Shown: in pieces, positions 27,895-36,586 of the stretch | How the letters are laid out: the number at the start of each line of letters is the position of its first letter | Numbering within the stretch: the first letter of the stretch is position 1 | Assembly (NCBI RefSeq): GCF_000238395.3 | Contig: NZ_CP011025.1 | Coordinates: 3,224,001-3,288,000, forward strand | Length of the DNA: 64,000 bases | DNA from: Pseudoalteromonas arctica A 37-1-2 | Lineage (GTDB): Bacteria > Pseudomonadota > Gammaproteobacteria > Enterobacterales > Alteromonadaceae | Direction of reading: 5' to 3' | Program-made: the position numbers and the translations under genes | Notes under the pieces: generated by a model | The model's database searches: none | Seen by the model: the letters and a program-made list of their open reading frames with translations, nothing else | Told to the model about the DNA's origin: nothing

Positions 27895-29637
27895 TTACGG
27901 CTTTAAAAGTCGCTTTTCTGGATTGTTTAAGTACTTTAAGCCAATGGTAACTATGCGTGTATGCACCATTGTTATAACGCGTATTTGCACATTACCAATA
28001 ACAACAATATCGCCTTTACTGACTTCTCCTGAAAGCGTTTGGTTGATCACTTCTTCCAAGCTTATCTCTTCTGGGGCGTCTATTTGCATGTGATAAGAGT
28101 AAAATATATCGCCTACCAACGTTACCCCTTTCACTTTAAGTTCGTTGTGCGCTAAGTGGCTATCTTGGTGGTTTGTTTTATCGGTTGCTGTAAAAACTAA
28201 ATCAACAAAAGGTCTGTTATCTGGTTTTAAAACAACAAATAAATGATCGTTTGCTTTTAACTTAGTTGAACCTCGTGGCGGTATGATTGACGGACCCCGT
28301 GTGATCATAGCAACAACCACACTCTCAGGAAGTGCGGCATGTGACAAGCTGCGCCCAGAAACCCGAGAAACATCACTTAAGGTGTATTCTACAATTTCTA
28401 TATCAATATCGTTCAGGGCTGTAATTTCAAGCGTTGCAGCGGCTAGGTCGGGCGGCGGCTCTACTAAATTTAGTTTTTTAGCCATCCAAGGCATTGTTGA
28501 GCCCTGTAACGTTGCTGAAATTAATACCACGAAAAAAACAACATTAAAAATAAGTTCAGCCCCTGAAAGGCCAAATAGTAATGGGAATATAGCTAAAATA
28601 ATGGGTACTGAGCCTCTAAGGCCAACCCAAGATACAAACAGGGTTTCGCGATTATTAAAGCCAAACAGTTTTAAAATAGGCGCTACCGCTAATGGGCGAG
28701 CAACAAAAATGAGTGCCAATGCAATAAGCAATCCTTCTAGCCATACATCAACCAACGACGACGGATTAATAAGAAGTCCTAATACAACAAACATGGTTAT
28801 TTGCCCAAGCCATGCTAAACCGTCATGAAACAGAAAAATACCGCGTTTATATACAAACTTACTGTTACCTAAAATCACGCCTGTTATAAATACAGCTAAA
28901 AATCCACTACCGCCGAGCGTTGCAGAAAGGCCAAAAGAAAGCAGTCCAAATGCTGTTACCATCACTAAATACAAACCCGATGCATTTAGTTTAATTCGAT
29001 TAATAAACCAAACCGATACCTTACCAATTAAAAGACCACAAATAGCGCCAACACCCATCTGTTGAGCAAATAACTGTAGTAAATCCAGCCCTATTGGCAT
29101 GTCGTTAACGAGCATTTCGAGCAATCCAACCGTTAGAAAAATAGCCATTGGATCGTTCGAGGCACTTTCTATTTCAAGCGTAGATTTAAGCTTTTTGTTT
29201 AAGTGAATGCCCGCACTTCGTAAAAGCGCAAACACTGCTGCGGCATCTGTAGAGCCAACAATAGCGCCCAGCAAAACACCTTGTAATATGGGCAGATCTA
29301 AAATATAAGTGGCCACAAGGCCTGTAATTACAGCGGTAAATAACACCCCGACGGTTGCTAAAGCAGACGCGGGTTTCCACACTTGTTTAATTGAACTGGT
29401 AGGCGTTTGTAAGCCGCCATCAAATAGAATAATGGCAAGCGCAAGAGTACCCAAAGCATGTGCGGCCTCTGCGTTGTCGAATGAAATACCTGCAATACCG
29501 TCTTCACCTGCGAGCATACCTACAAGTAAAAATAGCACCAGCACAGGTAAGCCAACGCGTGCAGATAACTTGCTCGAGATCACTCCTAGTAAAATTAATA
29601 TGGCACTAACGAGAATGATATTATCAATTGCAAACAT
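27895..29637 (-). CDS. nhaP2: K+(Na+)/H+ antiporter, NhaP2/CvrA type
   Basis: A 580-residue CPA1 exchanger. About 12-13 hydrophobic helices fill residues 1-390, with the ion-binding region ESASNDPMAIFLTVG holding the catalytic ND pair. The cytoplasmic tail has an RCK/TrkA-C domain (about 415-480) and a CorC-like domain (about 495-575), the arrangement of E. coli CvrA (578 residues). Expected to expel K+ or Na+ against protons. Monocistronic, ending 85 bases from the IS110 transposase. Confidence 0.9.
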   Translation of the reverse strand: MFAIDNIILVSAILILLGVISSKLSARVGLPVLVLFLLVGMLAGEDGIAGISFDNAEAAHALGTLALAIILFDGGLQTPTSSIKQVWKPASALATVGVLFTAVITGLVATYILDLPILQGVLLGAIVGSTDAAAVFALLRSAGIHLNKKLKSTLEIESASNDPMAIFLTVGLLEMLVNDMPIGLDLLQLFAQQMGVGAICGLLIGKVSVWFINRIKLNASGLYLVMVTAFGLLSFGLSATLGGSGFLAVFITGVILGNSKFVYKRGIFLFHDGLAWLGQITMFVVLGLLINPSSLVDVWLEGLLIALALIFVARPLAVAPILKLFGFNNRETLFVSWVGLRGSVPIILAIFPLLFGLSGAELIFNVVFFVVLISATLQGSTMPWMAKKLNLVEPPPDLAAATLEITALNDIDIEIVEYTLSDVSRVSGRSLSHAALPESVVVAMITRGPSIIPPRGSTKLKANDHLFVVLKPDNRPFVDLVFTATDKTNHQDSHLAHNELKVKGVTLVGDIFYSYHMQIDAPEEISLEEVINQTLSGEVSKGDIVVIGNVQIRVITMVHTRIVTIGLKYLNNPEKRLLKP

Positions 29638-29842
29638 AGTGTGAATTTACAGCCTTATATGAGTTGAAAAGTAAGAATTGCCAGCTATCAAAAAGCTTAA
29701 AGCTCATGCTATACAATAACCTAAAAAATATAAATACGGGTACTTAAGTCTATAATTAAATAGTTTTTCTAATAACTATAGAGCCTTTGAGTTTGGTATT
29801 GCTTGGCTCTATCTTAATTAGCTTTATTTATTTTGAAAACAA

Positions 29843-29868
29843 AAAAGCCTGCGATTAAGCAGGCTTTT
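29843..29868 (-). terminator. Intrinsic terminator of nhaC-like gene
   Basis: A 10-bp stem (29843-29852 with 29859-29868), 6-base loop, T-rich on the minus strand (complement of A6 at 29841). It is 22 bases after the stop at 29890. Confidence 0.88.
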
Positions 29869-29889
29869 GAGTATTTAAATAATCAAATT

Positions 29890-31266
29890 TTATAAAACAA
29901 TAATGCTTGTTACTAAGTACGCTAAAAACGTAAGGCCACCACCAAATAAGGCATACGGTAGCTGCGTTTTAACGTGGGTGAGTAAGTCACACCCCGATGC
30001 AATAGCCGATACAGCGCTGGTGTCGGATATAGGCGAGCAATGATCGCCAAATATACCACCACCCAAAATAGCACCTACAACAAGCGATGGCGGTAAACCT
30101 AGCGCTTGAATAAGTGGCACACCAATTGGGATTAATATAGCAAACGTACCCCACGATGTGCCCGTAGTAAACGACATAACTGCGCCGGTTAAAAACAGCA
30201 CCGGTACTATTAGGTAAATAGGTAAGTAGTCACCAACAAGTGACGCTACAAATACGCCAGTACCAAGCTCTTTTAAGCTTGCGCCAAGTGTAAGCGAAAG
30301 CAGTACAATAGCGACCAATGGCATTAATTCGCCCATACCTTTAAAACCGGTATCAACTAATTGATGGTGCGTAAATTTACGAGAACCAATCATTAAAAAG
30401 TAAGCGACAACAATGGCTAAAACCGTTGCGTACAATACTGACTTAGAGCCACTACCCTCTGCCAACACACCATTACCGGTGTAATACATAAAGCCAACCA
30501 TGCTGGTAATTAGCGTAATAAGCGGGATTAGCATGTAACGCGCTTTAGAGGCTTTTATTTCATCTTTTAAGTCGGTTGTTTGAAGCTCTAGTTTTTCTTC
30601 GGCTTCTTTCATTGGGCCATGCACTTTATCAAACGCGATTGTGTAAAAAACAATGGCAAGGGTGATTATGGCGTAAAAGTTATACCCAACGCTGCCCCAC
30701 AATACCGATACAGCCGACTCACCTAGCTCGTAGTTACCTAACAAACCAAGTACAAATGCACCCCAGCCGTTAAGTAGTATTAAAATACACACTGGCGCAC
30801 TGGTGCTGTCAATAATATACGCTAGACGCGCTCGGCTCATTTTAAATTTATCGAACAAGCCACGCGATAAAATACCTGAGGTAAGTACGCTCAAGTTAGA
30901 TTCTATAAACACCGCAATGCCGGTAAACATGGTTAAAAAGCCCACTTGGCGCTTACTTTTTGCAATGCCTTTGTTCATTAACATATTAACAGTTGCTGCA
31001 ACGCCGCCAGACTCGCGAATGTAGGCAAGCAAGGCACCAATTAAAATACTAAATATTAATATGCGTGTATTACCTGGCGAACTGGCAACCGAAATAATAC
31101 GTTCTATGGTATTTAAAAAAGTGTCAAAAAAGCTATTACCTTCGCCCTGAAAGGCGAGTAAAAACTCAGAAGAAGCAACAGCAACAAGTAGCGCCATAAT
31201 CACTTCTTTTCGCCAAAACACGATAGCAATCGCAATTAGCGGCGGTAAAATAGAATACCAATGCAT
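29890..31266 (-). CDS. nhaC: NhaC-family Na+/H+ antiporter
   Basis: A 458-residue membrane protein with about 11-12 helices. It has the NhaC-family motif FGDHCSPISDTSAVSAIASGC near residues 395-415, and FTGTSWGTF-like SFTTGTSWGTFAI. Function is proton-driven Na+ efflux, useful beside the Na+-pumping decarboxylase of this marine cell; whether it uses other organic substrates (some NhaC-like proteins do) cannot be told. Monocistronic. Confidence 0.83.
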   Translation of the reverse strand: MHWYSILPPLIAIAIVFWRKEVIMALLVAVASSEFLLAFQGEGNSFFDTFLNTIERIISVASSPGNTRILIFSILIGALLAYIRESGGVAATVNMLMNKGIAKSKRQVGFLTMFTGIAVFIESNLSVLTSGILSRGLFDKFKMSRARLAYIIDSTSAPVCILILLNGWGAFVLGLLGNYELGESAVSVLWGSVGYNFYAIITLAIVFYTIAFDKVHGPMKEAEEKLELQTTDLKDEIKASKARYMLIPLITLITSMVGFMYYTGNGVLAEGSGSKSVLYATVLAIVVAYFLMIGSRKFTHHQLVDTGFKGMGELMPLVAIVLLSLTLGASLKELGTGVFVASLVGDYLPIYLIVPVLFLTGAVMSFTTGTSWGTFAILIPIGVPLIQALGLPPSLVVGAILGGGIFGDHCSPISDTSAVSAIASGCDLLTHVKTQLPYALFGGGLTFLAYLVTSIIVL

Positions 31267-31457
31267 AAAAAGTTAACCTTAATTATTAGCGAGTAAACCT
31301 CGCTTTGTACGCGTTTTAACGCTTATTTGTTAAGCCTAACAACATAAACCGGCTTAGTTTTATAGACCGCTTAGCTTAATGGATTGGCTTACTCAAGTCA
31401 CCTGTAAATAAATCACTTAAGGTGGCACAGTTAGTACGTTTTAACCTATACGATAGC

Positions 31458-33116
31458 TTATTGATTTAGTAACGCTTCATAAATAAGCGACACTACCGAT
31501 CCGTACTGTGCGGTTTCAAATTGTTTGCCTGTAAATTCGTAACGTTTTAGCGAGCCTTTAATTGCACTATGGCGAGCATTAGTAAGTAAAACAATAGCCA
31601 AGTCGTAAGCGGGGTCAATTACGGTCACTGTACCCGTCCAACCTGTGTGGCCATAAGCTTGTGCGCTTGCATAAGGGCCAAAGTGCCAGCGCCTTGCTTG
31701 GTTGTTACCGGCAAGCCTAAAGCCAAGCCCGTAAGTTTCGTCGCTTGATTGCGGCGTTAAAAATTGCGCTAAGGCGCTTGCACTAAATAATTGTTGGTCA
31801 CCGTAGCCACCGCTATTTAATAATAGCTGGCAAAGCACGGCTAAGTCCTGAGCGTTACTAAATAATCCCGCATGCCCTGCTACGCCATCGAGAGAATAGT
31901 AAGCGCGCTCATCGTGCACTTGTCCTTGTAAAACCCCAGTTCGAACATTATCAAACTTAATGCGCCCGTCTCGTGTGTTGCCGCTAAGCTCAGTGGCTGC
32001 AAATTGCTGCGGCTTAAAGCCTTTTTTAAGTGGATTAAATAACGTGTTAGTTAATTTTAGTGGCGCATACACTTGCTGCTCTAGGTATTCGTCAAGGGGC
32101 TGCCCTGTAATACGCTCAATGAGCACGCCTAAAATCATGTAATCAATATCTGAGTAAACATGCTGCCCAGATGATTTACTACTAAAAGGTACGCTGGTAA
32201 GTAATAGCTGTTTGGTGGTTTTACTGTTTTGCGAATAAAACGCGTCGCCGTAGCTGCCATCTTTACGGTGAAAGTCAAATACTGGCGGGTATCCGGCGCT
32301 GTGAGTGAGTAAGTCTTTTACTGTGCGCTTTGCTCGCCCTTCGCCCTTATATTCGCTTAGGTAGCTTTGCACGGGTTTATTAATATTTAACAGCCCTTCG
32401 CTTACTAATTTCATAAGTGCAAAATTTGTGGCAAATATTTTGGTGTTTGAGGCAAGGTCAAACAAGGTATTAGTTTGCATGGGCTCTGGGCGGAGTAGCA
32501 TTAAATCACTTTGCTGATATTGCTTTGCATCGCCATAGGCGGTTAATTTTATTAGCTCACCATTTTTAACAACGGCCAATACAGCCCCAGGAAAACCCGC
32601 TTTTACATCGCGTTCAATTAATGTGTCTACTTCAGTAAAATCTATATGCTTTTTTGGTTCATCGCTTAAAGTAGGAAATGCAAAACGTAGCGTTAAACTT
32701 GCGCCAACAGGGAAAATATTTTCAACTTTAAAAGTATTAACACCATTGTGAGTATTTTTTGCCAAACTGTAATTGTATAAGGTGTTGGCGCTTAGCTGGT
32801 TAACGTCGAGCTTTTGATTATTAATGTAAATATCGGCGCTTTGTGCGTTGTGGTTTTGTATTAATAATTGCCCGCGCCCTTTGTAAGCTTTAAACGTTCC
32901 TCGGTTATTTACATAAAACCGGCTACTTGGATTTACCTCAGGAAACGTTACAACCACTTGTGCATTAGGCAGCTTTACAAGTTGGCTCTTTGTAAGTGGT
33001 AGCACCGAGCTAATAGGCTCAGGTGGTATACTACAACCCACAACAATAAGGCTTAACGTAGCTATAAATACTTTTTTTATATAACTACACCTTTGATTTT
33101 TTAAAGCAATAAACAT
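31458..33116 (-). CDS. Serine hydrolase lipoprotein, beta-lactamase fold (YfeW/AmiE-like)
   Basis: A 552-residue predicted lipoprotein (lipobox IVVGC, Cys about residue 28). An N-terminal beta-rich domain (about 45-170) precedes the beta-lactamase-related domain with SNTK (SxxK nucleophile) in LFDLASNTKIFATN, YSD in HVYSDIDYMILG, and HTG in YGHTGWTG as third motif. The operon with namZ recalls Bacillus amiE-nagZ-namZ and E. coli murQ-murP-yfeW, so amidase or peptidase action on muropeptides is likely. It begins nine bases after namZ. Confidence 0.82.
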   Translation of the reverse strand: MFIALKNQRCSYIKKVFIATLSLIVVGCSIPPEPISSVLPLTKSQLVKLPNAQVVVTFPEVNPSSRFYVNNRGTFKAYKGRGQLLIQNHNAQSADIYINNQKLDVNQLSANTLYNYSLAKNTHNGVNTFKVENIFPVGASLTLRFAFPTLSDEPKKHIDFTEVDTLIERDVKAGFPGAVLAVVKNGELIKLTAYGDAKQYQQSDLMLLRPEPMQTNTLFDLASNTKIFATNFALMKLVSEGLLNINKPVQSYLSEYKGEGRAKRTVKDLLTHSAGYPPVFDFHRKDGSYGDAFYSQNSKTTKQLLLTSVPFSSKSSGQHVYSDIDYMILGVLIERITGQPLDEYLEQQVYAPLKLTNTLFNPLKKGFKPQQFAATELSGNTRDGRIKFDNVRTGVLQGQVHDERAYYSLDGVAGHAGLFSNAQDLAVLCQLLLNSGGYGDQQLFSASALAQFLTPQSSDETYGLGFRLAGNNQARRWHFGPYASAQAYGHTGWTGTVTVIDPAYDLAIVLLTNARHSAIKGSLKRYEFTGKQFETAQYGSVVSLIYEALLNQ

Positions 33117-33125
33117 GCTTAGCCC

Positions 33126-34301
33126 TTATTTATATAACAAGTAAGGCGCTCTTTGCGCTTTAAATTGCGCAAGCCCCGCCTGCCAACTTTGTTTTATTTG
33201 CGCCTCTGATTGCCCTGCTTCAATAGCTAAGCGCAATTTATTAGTACCCGCTAGTTTATCCATAAAGTCAGCGCGCTCAAAAAACGAGATGTTGTTTTTA
33301 CTAAGCTCCGTGTACGCATTTATTAAGTAAGTTAAATTTAGGCCTGTGATATTTGCTTGTCTTAAATCGAGCCCTTGCACGGCTTGGTTTTTAAATTTAG
33401 GGTTTAAAGCAGCCCCTTTAATTGCGCGCGGTGTAAAATTAAAATCACCTAATGCAACTGGCGAATAGCCAATTACTTGAAATGCAAAGTCGGTGCCTCT
33501 ACCAATACTGATAGGTGTTGCTTCAAAAAAACAAAGTGATGGGTAAAGTGCAATCGCCTGATCGTTAGGTAAGTTAGGGCTGGGTTTTACAGGCAAGCTG
33601 TAAGTACTTTTACGAGTGTAATGATCAACAGGGATCACGGTTAATTTTAAATCGGGCGCTTTATTGATCCAACCCTCGCCCTTGATCATTTTGGCAAGTT
33701 CGCCAACGGTCATACCGTGTAACACAGGAATTGGGTGCATGCCTACAAACGATTTAAATTCTGGCTCTAATATTGGCCCATCAACGTAGGCAATATTTGG
33801 ATTGGGTCTGTCGAGTACTAAAAATTCTATCCCCTGCTCTGCAGCGGCTTCCATCATGTAGTGCATAGAGCTTATGTAGGTATAAAAGCGCACTCCCACA
33901 TCCTGAATATCAAAAATAATGACATCAACATCAGCTAAAGCAGCTTGGCTTGGTTTTTTATTTTTACCGTAAATAGAAATAAGCGGAATACCGGTTTTGC
34001 TATCAACGGCATTTTTTACATGCGCGCCCGCATCGTGATCGCCGCGAAAGCCATGCTCAGGTGCAAAAATTTTAGTTATATTAATATTTTTAGTCAGCAG
34101 AGCATCTACTAAGTGAGCTTGCCCTACCGTTGATGTTTGATTAACTACGAGCCCTATACGTTTATTTTTTAACTGCGGTAAATATTTAGCATATTGCTGC
34201 GCACCTACCACAAGTGAGTTATTAGCTTCGTTGGCTTGTGCGCTGGAAATACAAATAGCGCTAAAAATAAAAAATAACGTAATAAATAGGGTTTTAAACA
34301 T
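33126..34301 (-). CDS. namZ: Exo-beta-N-acetylmuramidase NamZ (DUF1343)
   Basis: A 391-residue exported enzyme (signal peptide to about residue 23, AQANEAN) that removes terminal MurNAc from peptidoglycan fragments. DUF1343 features: RIGLVVNQTS, FAPEHGFRGDHDAGA, FDIQDVGVRFYTYISSMHY, LDRPNPN and SLCFFEATPISIGRGTD. Full length for the family. First gene of a two-gene operon with the serine hydrolase, pointing to murein recycling. Confidence 0.9.
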   Translation of the reverse strand: MFKTLFITLFFIFSAICISSAQANEANNSLVVGAQQYAKYLPQLKNKRIGLVVNQTSTVGQAHLVDALLTKNINITKIFAPEHGFRGDHDAGAHVKNAVDSKTGIPLISIYGKNKKPSQAALADVDVIIFDIQDVGVRFYTYISSMHYMMEAAAEQGIEFLVLDRPNPNIAYVDGPILEPEFKSFVGMHPIPVLHGMTVGELAKMIKGEGWINKAPDLKLTVIPVDHYTRKSTYSLPVKPSPNLPNDQAIALYPSLCFFEATPISIGRGTDFAFQVIGYSPVALGDFNFTPRAIKGAALNPKFKNQAVQGLDLRQANITGLNLTYLINAYTELSKNNISFFERADFMDKLAGTNKLRLAIEAGQSEAQIKQSWQAGLAQFKAQRAPYLLYK

Positions 34302-34401
34302 ACTGCAATATCCTTTTAAACAAGGCGTTTAAAATAACATAGGTAATATTAAAGAGCAGCTTTAGAAAAGGGTTAAGTGGGCTTGAGTAGATACAGTGAT
34401 T

Positions 34402-34491
34402 AGAAGCTGGCGCTTCTCACGCGAGCAAGCTCAGCGTCTACAACGAATGAATAAACTCGGAGTTTAGATTTAAAGATTAGAGCTAGTTTTA
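34402..34491. repeat. Isolated copy of REP-like palindromic repeat
   Basis: Starts AGAAGCTGGCGCTTCT at 34402 and continues through CTCGGAGTTTAGATT and GATTAGAGCTAGTTTTACTTG, matching the first half of the tandem units at 34783 onward almost base for base. Confidence 0.85.
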
Positions 34492-34782
34492 CTTGAAAAT
34501 ACCACCTCCCATTTTAAGCTTAAAGACCGTATTTAACCTTCCTAGAGCTAAACGCTTCTAGTTATTTAATTTCTTGGTCAATGAACCACTTAAAGATCTA
34601 TTACACAAAGAGAAGCGAAAGAGAAGTAAATGAGAAGACATAAGCCCGGGTTTATTAGTTTAGCTTAGCTTTATTACTACCTCTAAAAGCGCAGCGCCTC
34701 TTAAACTCTTTGTGAATAAATCACTTATTTCTGGCGTTGCCAACAAATAAAATCTTATAAATTATATTTTTGAGGGGGGAAT

Positions 34783-35330
34783 AGAAGCTGGCGCTTCTCA
34801 CGCGAGCAAGCTCAGCGTCTACAACGGATAAATAAACTCGGAGTTTAGATTTAAAGATTAGGGCTGGTTTTACTTGTAGGCGTGCAGCTTGCTGACGCGA
34901 TGAGCGAAGCTCGTAAATAAAGTATCAGTTATATTGGTGGTAAGTAATTAGAAGCTGGCGCTTCTCACGCGAGCAAGCTCAGCGTCTACAACGAATGAAT
35001 AAGCTCGGAGTTTGGATTTAAAGATTAGAGCTGTTTCTACTTGTAGGCGTACAGCTTGCTGACGCGACGAGCGAAGCTCGTAAATAAAGTATCAGTTATA
35101 TCGGTGGTAAGTGATTAGAAGCTGGCGCTTCTCACGCGAGCAAGCTCAGCGTCTACAACGAATAAATAAACTCGGGTTTGGATTTAAAGATTAGGGCTGG
35201 TTTTACTTGTAGGCGTGCAGCTTGCTGACGCGACGAGTGAAGCTCGTAAATAAAGTATCAGTTATATCGGTGGTAAGTGATTAGAAGCTGGCGCTTCTCA
35301 CGCGAGCAAGCTCTGCGGCTACAGGAGTGG
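34783..35330. repeat. Tandem array of 167-bp REP-like palindromic units
   Basis: Units start at 34783, 34950, 35117 and 35283 (period 167, 167, 166), so there are three full units and a partial fourth. Each holds AGAAGC-TGGC-GCTTCT, a longer imperfect palindrome from TAGAAGCTGG to CAGCGTCTA, and a second palindromic half GTAGGCGTGCAGC...GAGCGAAGCTCGT. Units differ at only a few bases. No ORF runs through them. Confidence 0.9.
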
Positions 35331-35359
35331 TAGTTTACATTTCACTTTATTTTAGGCAC

Positions 35360-35384
35360 AAAAAAACCGACTTAATGTCGGCTT
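35360..35384 (-). terminator. Terminator of tRNA-Ser/Arg operon
   Basis: CCGAC/GTCGG stem (35367-35371 with 35377-35381), TTAAT loop, then on the minus strand a run of seven Ts. It lies 12 bases after the last tRNA-Arg. Confidence 0.83.
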
Positions 35385-35395
35385 GTTTATGAAAG

Positions 35396-35472
35396 TGGTG
35401 GGCGCAGGAGGATTCGAACCTCCGACCGCTCGGTTCGTAGCCGAGTACTCTATCCAGCTGAGCTATGCACCC
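35396..35472 (-). tRNA. tRNA-Arg(ACG), copy 1
   Basis: A 77-base tRNA with encoded CCA. Acceptor GGGTGCA/TGCGCCC (one G-T pair), anticodon stem CTCGG/CCGAG with ACG, T loop TTCGAAT. The ACG anticodon (read as inosine) decodes CGU/CGC/CGA. The sequence is identical to the other three copies in this cluster. Confidence 0.97.
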
Positions 35473-35529
35473 ACTTTCATAGATTGCTTATTTAAACTCT
35501 AAGCAGAGCGTATAAATTCAGACATAAAA

Positions 35530-35549
35530 AAACCGATTTCCATCGGTTT
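35530..35549 (-). terminator. Terminator-like hairpin between tRNA-Arg copies 2 and 1
   Basis: AAACCGAT/ATCGGTTT (35530-35537 with 35542-35549), TTCC loop, with a minus-strand T run. It resembles the terminator at 35360, as if tRNA plus terminator duplicated together. Confidence 0.7.
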
Positions 35550-35587
35550 ATTTTTCTTACACTTAAAAGTGTATGAAAACATGAAAG

Positions 35588-35664
35588 TGGTGGGCGCAGG
35601 AGGATTCGAACCTCCGACCGCTCGGTTCGTAGCCGAGTACTCTATCCAGCTGAGCTATGCACCC
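35588..35664 (-). tRNA. tRNA-Arg(ACG), copy 2
   Basis: 77 bases, identical to copy 1, encoded CCA at 35588-35590, acceptor 5' arm complement at 35658-35664. Confidence 0.97.
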
Positions 35665-35715
35665 ACTTTCATTTTTACTATTACTTGTTTTTACTCTAAG
35701 TGAGAGTCTATAAAG

Positions 35716-35776
35716 TGGTGGGCACAGGACGTATCTTGTAAGAATGAACCTCCGACCGTTTGGCTTTAGCCAACAC
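35716..35776 (-). pseudogene. tRNA-Arg-like remnant 1
   Basis: On the minus strand it keeps the 3' CCA, a changed acceptor 3' arm (TGTGCCC), the GGTCGGAGG variable/T-arm side and an anticodon-like hairpin TTGGC-TAAA-GCCAA. The T loop is replaced by about 20 bases containing ATTCTTACAAGATACG. D arm and 5' acceptor arm are missing, so it cannot fold as a tRNA. Confidence 0.8.
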
Positions 35777-35812
35777 TTTACTTTTTTATACTCTAAGTAT
35801 GAGTCTATAAAG

Positions 35813-35889
35813 TGGTGGGCGCAGGAGGATTCGAACCTCCGACCGCTCGGTTCGTAGCCGAGTACTCTATCCAGCTGAGCTATGCACCC
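35813..35889 (-). tRNA. tRNA-Arg(ACG), copy 3
   Basis: 77 bases, identical to copy 1, with encoded CCA at 35813-35815. Preceded and followed by the spacer motif ACTCTAAG...AGAGT, which recurs between all members. Confidence 0.97.
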
Positions 35890-35963
35890 ACTTTATAGTT
35901 TACTTATTTTAACTCTAAGTAGAGCTTTTGCTTATTTAGACTCTAAGCAGAGTTATTAAAGTA

Positions 35964-36027
35964 TGGTGGGCGCAGGACGTATCTTCTAAGAATGAACCTC
36001 CGACCGCTTGGTTATAAAACCAAACAC
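35964..36027 (-). pseudogene. tRNA-Arg-like remnant 2
   Basis: Like remnant 1 but with the intact acceptor 3' arm TGCGCCC-A-CCA and an anticodon-like hairpin TTGGTT-TTAT-AACCAA. The T-loop replacement ATTCTTAGAAGATACG is nearly identical to that of remnant 1. No D arm or 5' acceptor arm. Confidence 0.8.
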
Positions 36028-36068
36028 TTTAATTGCTTATTTAGACTCTAAGCAGAGTTATTAAAGTA

Positions 36069-36145
36069 TGGTGGGCGCAGGAGGATTCGAACCTCCGACC
36101 GCTCGGTTCGTAGCCGAGTACTCTATCCAGCTGAGCTATGCACCC
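36069..36145 (-). tRNA. tRNA-Arg(ACG), copy 4
   Basis: 77 bases, identical to copy 1, encoded CCA at 36069-36071. First Arg gene of the transcript, 37 bases after tRNA-Ser. Confidence 0.97.
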
Positions 36146-36182
36146 ATACTTTAAAAATTTACAAAACACGCCATTAAAAAAA

Positions 36183-36275
36183 TGGTGGAGAGGGAGGGAT
36201 TCGAACCCTCGATAGAGCTACAAACTCTATACTCCCTTAGCAGGGGAGCTCCTTCGGCCACTCGGACACCTCTCC
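36183..36275 (-). tRNA. tRNA-Ser(GCU)
   Basis: A 93-base class II tRNA with a long variable arm (TATAGAG...CTCTATC), acceptor GGAGAGG/CCTCTCC, encoded CCA at 36183-36185, and a seven-base anticodon loop CTGCTAA with GCT. Decodes AGU/AGC. First gene of the cluster, as in the enterobacterial serV-argVYZQ operon. Confidence 0.97.
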
Positions 36276-36403
36276 GTCTTGTGGGGCGTATAATAAAGAT
36301 TTCAGAAAATATGTCAAACACTTTTCTACCAAAAACGACTATATGGTTATAGATTGCACATATGCTTGGTTTAAAAGTGTAATTAGTTTGAAATTTAAGC
36401 GGG

Positions 36404-36586
36404 TTACGTATTTTTATTTGAAGGATTAACACCTAGCACAGGAACTAAGTCATCAGTTAACTGAGCCAAATACTGTTCTTGGTAACCTAATTGTTGAAAT
36501 TCAGCAATACAAGCACGGTAGTAAGCATTTCTTTCTTGCTCTGATGTGCATTCTTCTGATAAATCATCTACTCGTTTGTCTTTCAT
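36404..36586 (-). CDS. Hypothetical 60-residue acidic protein
   Basis: MKDKRVDDLSEECTSEQERN onward; helical, rich in Glu, Gln and Tyr, two Cys, no membrane segment. The composition looks like protein rather than noise, but the upstream bases lack a clear ribosome site. I recognise no family. It stands alone between lysS and tRNA-Ser. Confidence 0.45.
   Translation of the reverse strand: MKDKRVDDLSEECTSEQERNAYYRACIAEFQQLGYQEQYLAQLTDDLVPVLGVNPSNKNT

Larger units (their letters stand above)
34302..35359. other. Non-coding repeat region between namZ and tRNA cluster
   Basis: About 1.05 kb without a credible gene. It contains one isolated and several tandem copies of a palindromic repeat (separate entries) and presumably the namZ promoter near its left end. 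Bases 34500-34780 are AT-rich with no recognised feature. Confidence 0.7.

Noticed and set aside
28283..28828. 181-residue plus-strand ORF within nhaP2
   Set aside because: Antisense shadow of the antiporter gene, whose protein pattern is unambiguous.
34783..35330. CRISPR array
   Set aside because: Repeats are regular, but the 167-bp units are identical throughout, with no unique spacers of 30-40 bases and no cas genes.
36151..36432. 93-residue minus-strand ORF across the tRNA-Ser gene
   Set aside because: It runs through the tRNA and is an accidental open frame.
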